From Macropodus opercularis (lineage: Eukaryota > Chordata > Actinopteri > Anabantiformes > Osphronemidae): a stretch of DNA of 64,000 nt. Of the stretch, positions 41,101 through 54,594 are shown one piece after another. The stretch lies in assembly GCA_030770545.1 (NCBI GenBank), contig CM061098.1, forward strand, positions 9,865,501-9,929,500. The letters run 5' to 3'. The number at the start of each line of letters is the position of its first letter. Position 1 is the stretch's first letter. The notes beneath the pieces were generated by a model. It was not told where the DNA came from. It ran no database searches and saw nothing but the letters and a program-made list of their open reading frames with translations. A program made the position numbers and the translations under genes.

Positions 41101-43019
41101 AACACGATGGTCTAAGAAGAGCAGCAACAACAAAGCAGTGCAGAGAAGCTCTGATGGCCTGAGAACAGATTATATGAACAGAGGGAGAGACGCAGGTGAG
41201 AGGGATTAGTCGGATTAGGAAAGCTGAGCGAAGTAGACAGAACCAGGCCGGATGTGACATACGTCTATTGCAGGAAGTATTTAGGTGATGTGTGTCTAAC
41301 TCATAGACCAGGTGAAGGCAACGTAGTCCGAACTGTCCTTAACAATCAATAAAAACACAACAGTGAGCAGGTCTGTTCTCTGATGCTTCTGTTACATATT
41401 CATGTGTGCAGGGTTTTATGTGATAGAGCTTGTGTAACAGCGGAATCTCCATCTTTCGCATCATTTGTTGTCGTCATGTTCATCTCTCTGAAAGCAGCCT
41501 GTCTGGCTTTAATTCTGTCTGTGGCCGGTATAGATCGGGAGGCAGCAGAGTGTTCAGCGAGAGCACTTAGACAGAAAATTGCTGCAAGATTTGGATCAAA
41601 TGTAATTACGCTGCTTATTGAAAAGGCCTCGGTGGACCAATCAGGACTCGCTCTGGTTCAGCTGACCCTGACAAGCTGAAACACTTTGAAACTTTCTGCT
41701 CAGTAGGAAACTAGCTCTTGAAAATGTAATAAATATAGAAGAGGGGGTTTGACTTCTAGCGCTGTACATATTGTTGTTTTTATTTGGAGGAGACTCCATT
41801 TTCATTTTATTAAGTGACATTCATCACTTTCTGAACACACACCGTCTGAAGTGCTTCTGTTTTATTTTTTCAGTGTGAAACCCAGAAAAGGCAGCACAGG
41901 ACACAAGTACAGGCTTGAAGCCAGTGCTCATGGGAAATGTAGGCTCTGCTCTGCCCTTCAATCAAGTCCTGTCTGTGGATCTGACGGACACACCTACTCC
42001 TCCAAGGTGAGCTGGCCTTTCTTCATTATCTGTCGTTCACAGTCTGCTCCCTTCGTCTTTCTTCTTTTTTTCTCGCCGTGTTTGTCATTTTGTTTGTCTC
42101 GTTGTCTCACTGAGCGTCGGTTATTAATAATTCAGCTTGTTTTCATCCATAAAAGCAACGACAGCGTTGCATCAAAAGAGACACTGGTGCTTGAACGGTT
42201 TTGGAAAGCTGTAATTTATAGTATACAGATTTGATGTGATTGATGAAGGATATTTCCGTAACTATTTACTTCCTGTCATCTCACACCTTCCCTCCTCCTC
42301 TGATCCACTTCATGTACAGTAATTAGTCCTCACTTGTATTTATAAGACTTATTTGCATCCAATCACACTTCGTTTACGGCGCCATGATAGGGGAGAAACA
42401 GATCAAACATGTTTGATTAGTCAAGAAAGGAAATGAGTGGGAAGACCAGACAGATGAGCTGAGGAGGGAGAAAGTGTGAAGCGTCTTCCCTTGGTGTGTC
42501 TTTGTTATTGACACTGACATTTATATTATATTTCTGTCCCTGTGTCCAATCTTGTGGTAGCCACCGGTGGAGTTCTGACAACAGACGACATCTCCAGAGT
42601 GCACAACCGAATTGAATACTGGCAAAGTTAATACTGAATAGTTTAAAATGTTTTCTTTACGCCTGGTGTCCATCTGTGCTTCTGAGCTCGGCCTTGCAGG
42701 AAACGAATGGAGCTGATGATGTTGTGTTCAGCGTGAACGCGGTGTTGAGCCACCGAGAGTTTTGCTTCCTTGTATAAGAGGGAGCCATGACACAGGCCTT
42801 CCTGATAACTTACCTCCCTGTGAGCTGTGGGAGGATGGAGGAAGAACAAAGGGAGGCGGACGACTGGGGGAGTCCCTGCGCTAATTTAGTTGGAGGGTTT
42901 CAGTTAGCTGGTGGAGCGATGGCTCCCTGCGGTCCAACTCAAACTCAGCTCACCAGTGAGCTGCTGGTATGAAGCCTATTCATGTTTTATTATTACATCA
43001 CATGCTTCCCTCATCTTAA

Positions 43020-43055
<36 letters not shown>

Positions 43056-46000
43056 ACACACACTCGATATCCTATTAAGAGGACAACGCCGTTATCTCCT
43101 GAGAGGTTTCAGCCTTTAAGTCCATTACTTCACTCCTCTTAAATCATCTTCCTCTCCTCTTGTATTTTCACCCCATCAAGTCAGATGTTAAAGCACTGTT
43201 TCATCAAAACCACATTAACCCCTGGAGAGAGACTAACATAAAGATTCATGGGGCCTCTCAGTATGCTGACAGTGACTGGGACAGGTCATCCATTTCCTGG
43301 GGTTTCTCTGTCTCTCCCTCTTTCTTTGTCCCTCTCTCTCTCTCCGCCTCCCTCCCCGGGCAGCTAATTCGATATGTTGGGAACAGGACGGAGCGCTGTT
43401 CTTTTGTCAACAAATTTCATTAAGCAACATTAGCAGCGCCATCAAAGAGGTGACAGGGAGGAAATGATGTATTTGAATAGAATGCGGGGAATGCGAGCGC
43501 TAGCAGGAGGACGCTGAGGCTGTGTAAGGTACCGTGTGCTGTAAGTACGGTTATGCACAGTCATGGTCCGACCGTGACGAAGCCTGTCGTCATCATCTCA
43601 CAAACACAATTTACATAACTCATTTCAGTTTTCATTATTCCTCTTGGAAGGATTGTGTAATTGGATTTTCCCCCAACTATTCCAAACTATTTCTTACCCT
43701 CACTTACCTGAAATGAGATTTATGCTGTTAAATTACATCCTGAAGTGGCTTTTTGCTTTGCATTAGGCTCGTTCTGCAGTGAATAATAGAAAGTCACTGG
43801 GCATCTCTGTGTTTAATGGCGCGTCTACATGTCTGTCCATTAAAGATAAATGATCGGTTCTGTCTCAGCAAATCTTTCTCTTAATCAGCTTAAAACATTC
43901 AGGCAGGAATTCAAAGACTAACGCTGAGTTCAAACATAAACATACACGGATTCATTCAACTTCGATCAACTTTCTAAAACACCCATCGCATAACGTGGTT
44001 CAGAACGTTCGCCTAACTTCTTTTAATAGTCAGTTTCACTTTTACTAATTTTCACTTTCATAAAGTTGTAGATTCTCAGCTCAGGCCAATATAATCACCA
44101 CAACAAGATCCATTTTGCTCATTATCCCAGTTGATTTCTCACACTTCACAGAGCACCTGCAGAGCCAGAGGACATTAAACAGCTACGGTGCTTTTACAGC
44201 CACACTTCTATAGGTCCCTCGACCACTGCTAACGTTCTCATGTTGCGTCTCAGCCATAGACAGTGTTTGTGTGTTGGCTTTTTTCACAGTGCAAGCTGGA
44301 GTTTCAGAGCTGTCTATCAGGGAAGACGATCTCGGTGAAATGTGATGGACTGTGTCCCTGTTTGCCCGGCCAGGATCTCAGAAGACTGCCTCACAAGCCT
44401 GATCAGCCTGGTGAGTACCAGTACTAAGGCTCAGAGGCTCGTAAATAACACTCTGCTTAGATTATGAGTCTCCTCTTTGGCTATATTTTCTGTATATAAC
44501 TACAGCTGCATCTCTGGAATCACAAATCTGGAATGAAACTACTTGTTGTTTGGTTACTATATAATATACAACGCAGGCTTTTTCTGATGATATGTGGGCG
44601 TATACAGTGTGTCTGAGCTTATACGGGAACATGCTTGGATGGGTAAATAGAGGGAAGGTGGAATTGCTAGATAAAGGGATGAATGTGCACAGAGAGACAA
44701 GGTTATCTGTATTTGAGTCATTTTTGAGTTTAGGTGGATGCCTCAGAAAAACGGCGCCGTGACTCTACACCACACGCGCACAGAAGCCCTTCCACGAGTA
44801 ATCCTTCACGTTCTCAGGCGATTCGGGGTGTTTCCATTCCTTTCCTGTCAGCTCCCCCGTTACTCATGTTATTTTCTCCTCCTCCCCCCCATCACCCCGC
44901 CACTCTTAGTCTGGCAGCTTCAGGGAGCGGTGATGGAGTGAGTGTGTGTGTCTTATTGTTTGTCATGAAAATAGGATTTCAGCAGATGGATGGAGAGATT
45001 CTGCAGGAGCAATGCAATCTAAAGGGAAGCAGCACAGAAAAGGATGGATTGTCATTGTTACAGGCTTCCTCTTTTCCCAAATAGGGCCTGAGTGGGATGG
45101 TTTTACATTATGTGGGTTTGAAGTCCCTTTAAACTCCCAGAGACGTGTCACTGGCCCAGACGTGTTTTCTTATCAGTTACTGATAAGAAAGTCTTTATAC
45201 GGATCCTGTTTAATGGAAGAGGGAAAGTGTCTGCTAATTAATGGTGACTCTTTCTTCCACTCTTCTGCATTAGTTTGAGGCTGAATGATGGAGGGAAGAT
45301 AGTGATGTCGTAAAGGAGAACTGTTTTACTAACTTGACTGCTGTTCCCCTCCATCTTTGTGTTCCTTCTGCTGGGAACTTGGCTCTGAGAGTGAACAGAG
45401 TGAGCGAGTTTGTGTGAAGAGAAATTAAATCTATTTCCAGGTCTTGGATGGTGACGACGTGCAGCGTTACGCTTGCCGTCGCTGTTAGCCTGTTTGCTCT
45501 GATTCTTTAGTTTAATCTAGGCTCTTCATTTGCTCAGTTCTGCTCATCCTTCTCTTCTTGCAGTAGTCATTGCACTTCTCAGTACAGTTTGTCCTGTGAA
45601 CGCCAGTGAGTCGGCAGGTCCAGATGTTTGTGTATTCAGAGCGGGTGGGTCTCACAACCGCATCGTATTTCTTATTAAATCAGCAGCGCAGAATGGAAAA
45701 CAGATGGAGGTGACAGTAGGTGAGGAAAACACTTGGTGTCTGTCAGCCTGGGTTCCTATGGTAACTGCTCAAAGATTGCAGCATCGCATCATCAGCGATA
45801 GCCACAGGTTCTAAGTGGGTTTTACATTCATAACAGACCTGTAATATGTCAGTCACACCTGGGACCCCGCCATAAGCGATATTACAGTAAACAGGTGTTG
45901 TGTTGCTTTTACACCAGAAAAGGATGGATTGTTCAGACACTGGGACTAGAATTACGTAATGCGTATCTATCGTATAAATACATGTAAATTCCATTTCCAT

Positions 46001-49000
46001 TTCCATTTTGGTGGTATTACTAGTTTAAAGCAAGCCTATAAATGCACATTCATCACACGTGTCATGGTTCGAGGTCAGTAACAACGACATATAGCACGAA
46101 AAAGTTAAATGACATAAGGTGGAAATGCAGCATATCTGGAGCGTGTGTATGTACAATATGCATTTATTCCGTGTGCGACATAAATAAAACCTACACTTTG
46201 GTAAAAACTGCAAATAGAGATGAGATTCATAGCTTTTGACTCTTAGTCAAACTGTCTGAGCTAAGAAATCAGGACAGATTGTCAAAACTGGTCCATAATT
46301 AAGTAAATTCTATGTGTTAATTGCCAATTTTTCTGTAATCTTTATTTTAATGAATCATTATTGAGGCTTTCTAACGAACCCTTAAACCTCATTTGCTCAG
46401 AAATCTGCCTGTTTGTCAGCAAAGGTTAGCTCTCGCCGTATAACGTGATCTGTCGTCCAGTCCCGCGGCCGCGCTGCCCAGCCGAGCGTCATCGCGCTCA
46501 CACAACGGCATCCTGTTGGTGAGCACGCGTTAAGGCTCAAGTTAACATGGTTGAAGCGGTGACATTTTTTTAACAATAACTGCACATTTTGTCTCAGCTC
46601 CTTTTGAACAAAGACACTGCTGGAACACAGAGAGGCTGAATGGGCTAAATCCCCTTGCTAAATTAAACATTTCCTGGCAATTCTGTGTCTCCGCTCCACG
46701 GAGAGCACACAGGAGGACAGATTGTGTTCTTCTCTCTTCTGCCTCCACGCTTCCTATTCGCCTAACACATGCCAATAGCTCAGGGATGTTTTCCAGAATG
46801 CTGACCAGTGTGGAGCATTTTTACTATGTCCTATTGAGACTGTCCTGCGCTGGAACAAAGGCTGCGGTTGTGATTTGTTCGAGCACTTACCGGCTCTAAA
46901 CGTCTGCCTCTTGGGGACGAGACAGGAGGTTGACAGGTGGACGCTGGACGCGCAGCAATTGCATCCCCTCTGCTGCCATTAGTCATATTTTAAAACCACT
47001 GTACTTCCACATAAATGGTCATTTCAGACCCTAACCACGTTGACCTGAGGCTGAAGAAACCGTTTACGAGTGTCCAAGCTGTCACGACTGCGTGAAATAT
47101 ATAATTACAGGCTGTTCATGTGGCTTATCTGCAAGTATAACAAGGCAGGAATGATGCATGAACAAACTGGAGTCAACGGGGATTTTTGTGTTCATCATTA
47201 CATGAATGCAGCTTTGACTGAATATTTTTAGCCGCACCTTAAAGGCGCTACACACCCTGTGGTCGCCCACACAGGTGTTTCCACTTATTTTGCCTAATTA
47301 GCCGTTGTAATAAATATCTGGACTGGCATCTCCCGCATGGACGTGGACCTTGGCTTTTTCCACAGGAGACATTTTGACATCACAAAGTGGGAAAAGCGCA
47401 GGTGGAAACCATAAATTAGCAATGGTTGGGTTCCTTTCAGCGGCGTTTTTATGGCGCGTGCTGCCTCATAGTCACAGTGTCCCGGCTTTCTGGGATGTCT
47501 GAATAGAACAGTTCACACCTGTTTTAACTACAGCAACTCACAATGACTGCTATGAAAAAGTTAAGTTTCTTCAGAGCTGTAGCTTTAACGTGCGAATGCG
47601 CTGATGTGGGTTTGCAGGGTTTTAACTAGAAATGTGGCAGGTCTGATAACTCTGATTGGCTGAATGGTTAAGGCAGCGGCATTAGTGTCATTTGAACACA
47701 TCTTCACTTGATAACCTGAATGCAAACAATCCAAAGATGACCTAAATGCAGGCCCTGCCCTCAGGTGGCTGCAGAAACAATCTCTTTGTCATCGCAGTCT
47801 TTAATTGAAGCCACTTCTCTCTCTGGCTCTTTGTACCTGTCTCGCCTCTGCTCCTGTTGGACTCCTGGCCTTGGCAGACAGTGTATTACTGATCATTATC
47901 TGGGGCTAACCTTAAAGAAAGAGCTGATGGCTTGGGGCCACGAAAACCAAACCCACCCTTGTATCTTTTTAATGAATCTGACCTTCTATCTTCCTCATAT
48001 CTCTTATCTGAGTGTCTCAGTCCATTTCGTTCTTCTTCTGATATTCCGTTGAGAAGTGTCACCTCACTACGCCGCCTTTTCTTTTATCTTGAGCCGATCG
48101 CACCACGCTCCTGATGTCTCAAGGTGATCGCCACCCACCTGTCCTCTCTGTGGATTTAAAGCCAGTCCTTCTCTTTCATATGACAAACCTAATAAATCAT
48201 TTAGAAATGATAAAGGGATTCTACATCTAACGTGTCCTGACTGGTTGAAGCTATTATATTAGGAGGACGTTTATCTCCTGATTAAAAGTGACCTGGAGGG
48301 ATTGTCACCATATGCACAGTAATTAAGAACCTGCCTGACATTTGTCAGCTTTTCAGACTTGTTTCACAGTATATCACTCCAGGTACGGCAACATCAACAT
48401 CCATGCAACATCACACGTTTTCACAGAAACACACTGCCTGTAGAAATTAAGAGGTTTTGTTTTTGCCAGACAAAAATAAAAACCTTTTCTCTTGTGTGGT
48501 GCCTGGATGTTAGCTTCGTATTCACACACTCTAGCGGCTGGTTTGTCTGTCTATAGAAAACTGAAGGTTTGTGGGTTTTATTGGCTGCCGGGTTTCTACT
48601 GATCCGAGTCGTAGACACGAAAGATGCCGGCAGTGAGAAAGCGCTGGGTGTGAGAGAAGGAAGGAGGAAGGAAGGATAAGAAGGTAATCCCCAACCATGA
48701 TTCACTGTTTGATATTTGACCTACAGCTCTGATCGATAGCTTCTCTTGTGTGAGAGCAGCCTGTGTGTCTGGCTGCTTGTCTGCAGCCACTTCTTCAAAG
48801 TTCTCTATGGGGCGATCTGTAATGGGTTGGAAGTAGAGCCAATAGCCTCAGCTTGGGCAGATGAACCACTGCTTTGTTTCTCTCAGTGTACATGTGTGTC
48901 TCCGCTGGAACGGCTCAGTACTCACACGTATCATTCACACAGTCAGTGTGGCGCTATCACGTAAAAATGAAATCATTTACTTAATTATCAAACACAGGAA

Positions 49001-50205
49001 AATATTCATAGGCTGGAAAATAACTGACTGAATTAGGGACGATGTAAAATTAACATCTGCTACGCTGAGCATGTGTTTAAAAAACGTTAATGAACAATGG
49101 AAACACACTCTGTAAAATTAATAAAGTGAAGGTTTGGTATAATGAGACAAATAACTAATTTAGTGCAATGTTCCTCGACCTTTTCCTGTACAACCCTTTG
49201 AAATTAGGCAATTTTGTTGGGCTGGGTTTGTAATGTGTACAGTATTTATTTATATAATATATTCAACTTTTTCTTTTTCTTAGATTAGTGGCCAACAGAG
49301 GCTATGTTAAAGCACGAAAGTTCAAATAATTTGGTTTCAAATTCGGTTCTGCCATGACAGTGTGATCTTTGACATGCTCTGGTAAAGCGTGAGTTGCCGG
49401 CTGTATATCTGGCATCGTTAAACTTGCCCGAACCTGATGTGCCGAGAGAGAAATGGCTAACAAGCCATTTTATCTGTTTGTTGTTTCCTTCAGAAAATGG
49501 CAGCTTTCTGACTCATTGCCCAGCAAAAGGACTCCTAACACAGGCTGCAGTGTCAGGCCTGTCCCAAACAATTTAGGTCACTCTGAGAGAAAGAGATAAG
49601 AGGGGTCCATCAAGACTCATTGTGGGCCACAGTGCGTAGTTCAAGAGACTAGAGAGGAAAAGACAGAGAACGCAGCGGAGTCAAAAGCAGAAAAAGTGGA
49701 AGAAGATGGAGAAGAACAGAGGGAGCAGATATCAAAGGAGAGAACAGAAACCCCTAAATCTGCCTGTAGGGGAATGTGTGAGGAGAGACATGGGAAATGA
49801 GGCACTCAGAGCAATTTAAGCGAGAGAAACAAATAGTGCGGGTCACACCTAAGGTCGTCCAAGTCGAAGAGGGAAACTGACTTGAGTACAGCCAGGTGTG
49901 ATAAGTGGCTTCTATTAAGTCTCCGAAAAGTCAGTCCCCACAGAGGAGCCGTGTTCGGAAGCAAGGGAAGACAATGAAGAGAAAACCTGGCGCGAGGATG
50001 GACAACGTCACACGGATGAAGACGTTCGCGTTTAGTGCAACGTTCCACAGCCTCCTGTGCTGCTTCTGCCTGCAGGAGCCTTTTACTTAGGAAGTAAAGA
50101 TAATGTTAAGCTGCTGGCATTTTTTCTCTCTTTCTCTGCTTCAGACCGTGGAAATGAAGAGCTCTCTGAAATGTTATCTTTCAAGTCCTCAAGGTTTACA
50201 TTGCG

Positions 50206-50244
<39 letters not shown>

Positions 50245-51321
50245 AGTACCTTGGGTTTCCACAGGTAATGTCACGCGGATAACCAGATAAATGTTATTTG
50301 TCCTTTAGTTCGTTTCCTGGGGCTTTCACTGCTTTATGACACCCCCTCAAACCAGTACAAACCAACAAAGTAGCGAAATACAGCAAATGCGTTTGTGTAT
50401 TAGTGTGTGTATGCAGACGTACACGCATGGATGCATTTAACAACAGGACTGGGAATATGTTTATACACATACGTAGAAAGTCTGCCAACAAGAGAGAAAG
50501 GAAAGAAATAGCAGCTTTAAGTCCCTGGCTCTGCGGTGCGTTCAGGTGTGTGGGACGTGTGTGTGTGTGGTGCACAGACTCCTCCTTTGATATCAGCCTG
50601 CAGATATCTGGATCCCCAGACAGCTGAGTGAGATCCAGGTCCTTACACAGGGACCAATCCTCCCTCTTCACTCTATTAGAATAGAAATCTGTGTCTAACT
50701 CAGTGTGTGGCAGAAAGAGACAGACTTAATAAGGTACTTCTCTCTGTCTGATCTATGAGGATTTGATGTATTTGCATGTAAGTGATGGTGGGATATATGT
50801 GGGACATGGAAGATAAGATCTTCGTGATTTGTCTTCAGATTTGACTCTTTGAGCCTTTTGCATGCTCCAACCTGCCTGCAGCCTGTTACAGGAATGCTGA
50901 GCTCCTACTGCATTTGCTGTCCTCTGTGACAAAGCTGTAGTGTTTGGCTTGGCAGACTGGAGAATGGCTCTTGTCCTTCAGGCACATTATCAAGCTCTCA
51001 AAAGAAAATGAATGGGAAAAAAAATACGTCAGTCACATGCAGGAGACAGAGACAAAGGAAGACGGAGATTGACAGACACAAATGCAGAAGGAGACAGGCA
51101 GAGGCAGGGGTCTGCTTGAACTGCCGACAGACCCTGTCAGTCCCACACGGCCCAAGGAACCAGAGGCTTGTGAGGCAGCAGACGCTGGTTCACACCATTA
51201 AATGAATTCACACGTGTTTTGACTAGTTGCATGGTGAGCAGCGTTGCCTTGTCTGGACCAGCCTTGTTTTAGTTGGACTGGTCCTGAATATAAACAAATA
51301 ACAGGCTCTTCTATCACATGC

Positions 51322-51364
<43 letters not shown>

Positions 51365-54300
51365 TGTGTGTGTGGTCTTACTAGGAGGTTGTAATTTCTC
51401 ACATGGTAGAAATCACCTTGTTTAGCAGGACAGACTGACTTTGCATATGCATACGTTTCAGAATAGGTTCCTATGGTGACTGTCATAATAAAGCAGCAGC
51501 TCACTCCTTTGTCTTTACTTTAAGAGTAGAATTAGATGAGAAAAAGAACACAGAGAGAAAAATACGCAGCAAAAATAGAATAGAAATTTTGATAAAGAGC
51601 AAGAAAAGAATTGTTTCTTTTTTCTCTGATGACAGCTGTAGATTGACACTTTCCCCTCTGCTCATTATTTTGTTTCTCTGTGTGTGTGTGTGTGTGTGTG
51701 TGTAGCCTGCTCTGACACTGAGCTTCACAGCCTTGCTGCCAGACTGAAGGACTGGTTCGGAGTTCTCCACCTCGACGCCAACAGGGATCTCAAATCCTCT
51801 GACAGCTTTGACTCCACCACTGGACGTGAGTACATCCTCCCACAATATGTACGTGTGTGTGTATGTGTGTGTGTGCGTGTGTGTGTGCGTGACCCTTTCC
51901 TGTTGAAGTGCAGCTCTGTTCAGTGCTCATGAGGGCTGCGGGTGATGTTGACAGCGACCCTCCTCTGTTCTCTCTAATGTCAACACATCTGAACACATCT
52001 CAGCTTTGCTATCACACCCTCACAGACACTCAAATCTCAGTGAGCTTCTTGAAAAAGATAAAAATTTAAGTGACCTAGACATGCACTGCCATAGCAGAAA
52101 CTGTTCCCCTCAGTGATATTTTTGTCTCTTTATCACTTTTCTCCACTAGACTTTGACACCAGCATCCTGCCTATCTGCAAGGACTCCCTGGGCTGGATGT
52201 TCAACAAGCTGGACATGAACTTTGACCTCCTGCTGGACCAATCAGAGCTGAGCGCCATCTATCTAGACAAGTATGAGCTGTGCATGAAACCCCTCTTCAA
52301 TTCCTGCGACTCCTTCAAGGACGGCAAGCTGTCAAACAACGAGTGGTGCTACTGCTTCCAGAAGCCTGACGGTGAGTGAGACGAGGCGAGAATGGAGAGT
52401 AAAAACAGCGATTGTTGGAAAAAACGTTGTTTCAGATTAGTTGGATCTCATATTGTTTCACATAAACAATGGGAAAGTAAGAAACGTGGCTTTGACGAAT
52501 GTTCCCAAAACATGTTTCATTCAGACTGTTCTGCTAGACTGACACTTGAATATGTGGCCTCACTGCTGGTACACAGTGTGGGTATGAATCATCTCCTGAC
52601 CATTAGAGTTGTCTTTTCCTACACAATGCTGTGTTTCTAAGCACAGCACTATTTAAACGCTAAAGCTGTGTAGCAGCGACGTCCTTGGTGTCCACCTAAC
52701 ATCAGTTAGCTAAATACAGCAGCACAGTCAGAAGCAGGTTATATACAAATCTAAATGTCCTGTAAAGGTCACAGTGTGATTGGGGAAATTGTTGGCAATC
52801 ATGTCGAGTATATTCATGTCTTTATTCATTTAGCTTGAATACGCGAAGCCAAGACTGGTTTTTCAGGGGACGATGGATAAGGGAAGAGGTTGATAGATTT
52901 ATAGAAAGGCCAGAATATGCAGTAGACACAAGGCGAGGTCATACTTAGAGTGATGTGTCACGGGTCACGTCCTGTGATGGTGATACAGAGTAAAAGGCAG
53001 CAGGCTACTCACGCTTTTGCATGTCTTCTGGTTGTAGGACTGCCCTGCCAAACGGAGAAGAGCAGGATCCAGACTCAGAGTCGAAAGAAGAGCCTCATAG
53101 GTCAGTCCGGACGATCTGCACCCACACGCGTCATGGCCATTTTCAATAGCTTTAAGCATGCAAAAGAGAAACGCAGGCATTAAAAATACAACAGGCACGC
53201 TGTGAAACACACCCTGACACCTGGAACACGTGGCATCTGTCCCCAACGGGCAAGTCATTCAGTGTACCCACGAAAAAGCAGAAAAATGAGCCCAGGCTGG
53301 GTCAAATGAAGGTAACAGAAAATAGCTGAGTGTTTGTGGGTGTGTGCAGGTCTGTGTGTGTGTTATTGAAAGTGACTGCTTCCCCTTGAGCAGGATGTAT
53401 GGTTGTTGTCCTGCAACCTTCACAGCAGTAATTGATTGTTGATCTCCCTCTGTGAATACACAAGACCTTTGGTTGCAACTACAGGACGTGTAAACGTAAC
53501 GGCGGCTGAGCAGGGATCAGATTTGACCACTCTTCATTTAGCCACTTACATCTTTATCTCCCATCCTCCCACCCTCCTTCCCTCTATCTCCGCTTCGCTC
53601 CCAGGCTATTATATTCCTCGCTGTACCGACGAGGGCTATTTCAAGCCGACCCAGTGTCACGGCAGCACGGGCCAGTGTTGGTGTGTGGACAAATACGGCA
53701 ATGAGATCGCCGGCTCCAGAAAACAAGGCAACCCCAACTGTGGTAAGAGAGAGCTCGCCAGCACATGCACCCAGCCTGAAAGCCAGCGCAGAGAAGCAAG
53801 GAGTTCGGGTTGTTTTTGCCCTTATTGACTCCCATTTGTCTCGCTGTCTTTCAACGTTAGTGCTTTGATCCAGGTGGACTGCTGCACATCTGTCTATCTC
53901 TCCCTTTGTAACCTGCTGCACGGTGAGACTGCAGAGCCTCTCATCAAAACGTGCCGCTGAAGCATCACAACAGCAATCTGCTTTTTATTTTCTTTGCTTG
54001 GTATCTGATCTCTGTGTCTCTTTATCTTTCCTGGTATCTATGCACCAGGGATCATTTAGGAAATAAATACCATTAGGCACCACTGGTTCGCTATCAGTCA
54101 TACGTCTGATTCTATCTGCCTCTGATATTCGGCTCATGTAGCTTTAATAAAACACCAGCGCCTTGCAAGTCAAACAGGGAAATCTGGGATTCACCCGTCA
54201 GCAGAGAGCTGCGTTGAACGATTTGTGAAATACGAACGTGCAGCAGTGACTCGGTTTCACTTTGTGGAAGAAAACCAACATCCGTGACACAGAATATATA

Positions 54301-54556
54301 GAATTAGGAACTTTGATATGTCAAATGCACTGTTAACTAGCCAGCAGCGACAATTCAGGGGGAATGGTTGAAAAGCAAATGCCTTGCTGAATCAATGAGG
54401 GATTTCATTGTGGGAAAAAATATAATTAACAAGAAGGAAATCAGGCAGAAATACTGATTATCAAACAAGCAGCCACCTCACAGTCCCAGATTATGCCAGT
54501 CTAGTCCAAAGCCAGTAATTGCAACTTCCAATATTGATGAGGTGTCTCTCTGACCA

Positions 54557-54594
<38 letters not shown>

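Larger units (their letters stand above)
44411..51705 (+). other. spock1 intron between exons D and E
   Basis: 7.3 kb, non-coding. It contains a palindrome at 45166-45190, an 18-bp direct repeat (45035-45052 and 45915-45932), microsatellites at 50208-50242 and 51325-51374, and (TG)12 directly against the exon E acceptor. Candidate exons inside it fail on stop codons or phase. Confidence 0.7.

Noticed and set aside
49494..49576. Possible 83-bp exon in the intron between D and E
   Set aside because: In phase 1 it ends in an in-frame TAG exactly at the putative donor; it could only be a poison exon, and the donor (GTCACT) is weak.
50147..50193. Possible 47-bp exon after the acceptor TCTGCTTCAG
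   Set aside because: It leaves in phase 2, which would shift the frame of exon E; the donor GTTTAC is poor.
53538..53921. 127-codon minus-strand open frame over the thyroglobulin exon
   Set aside because: Shadow of the conserved plus-strand exon H.
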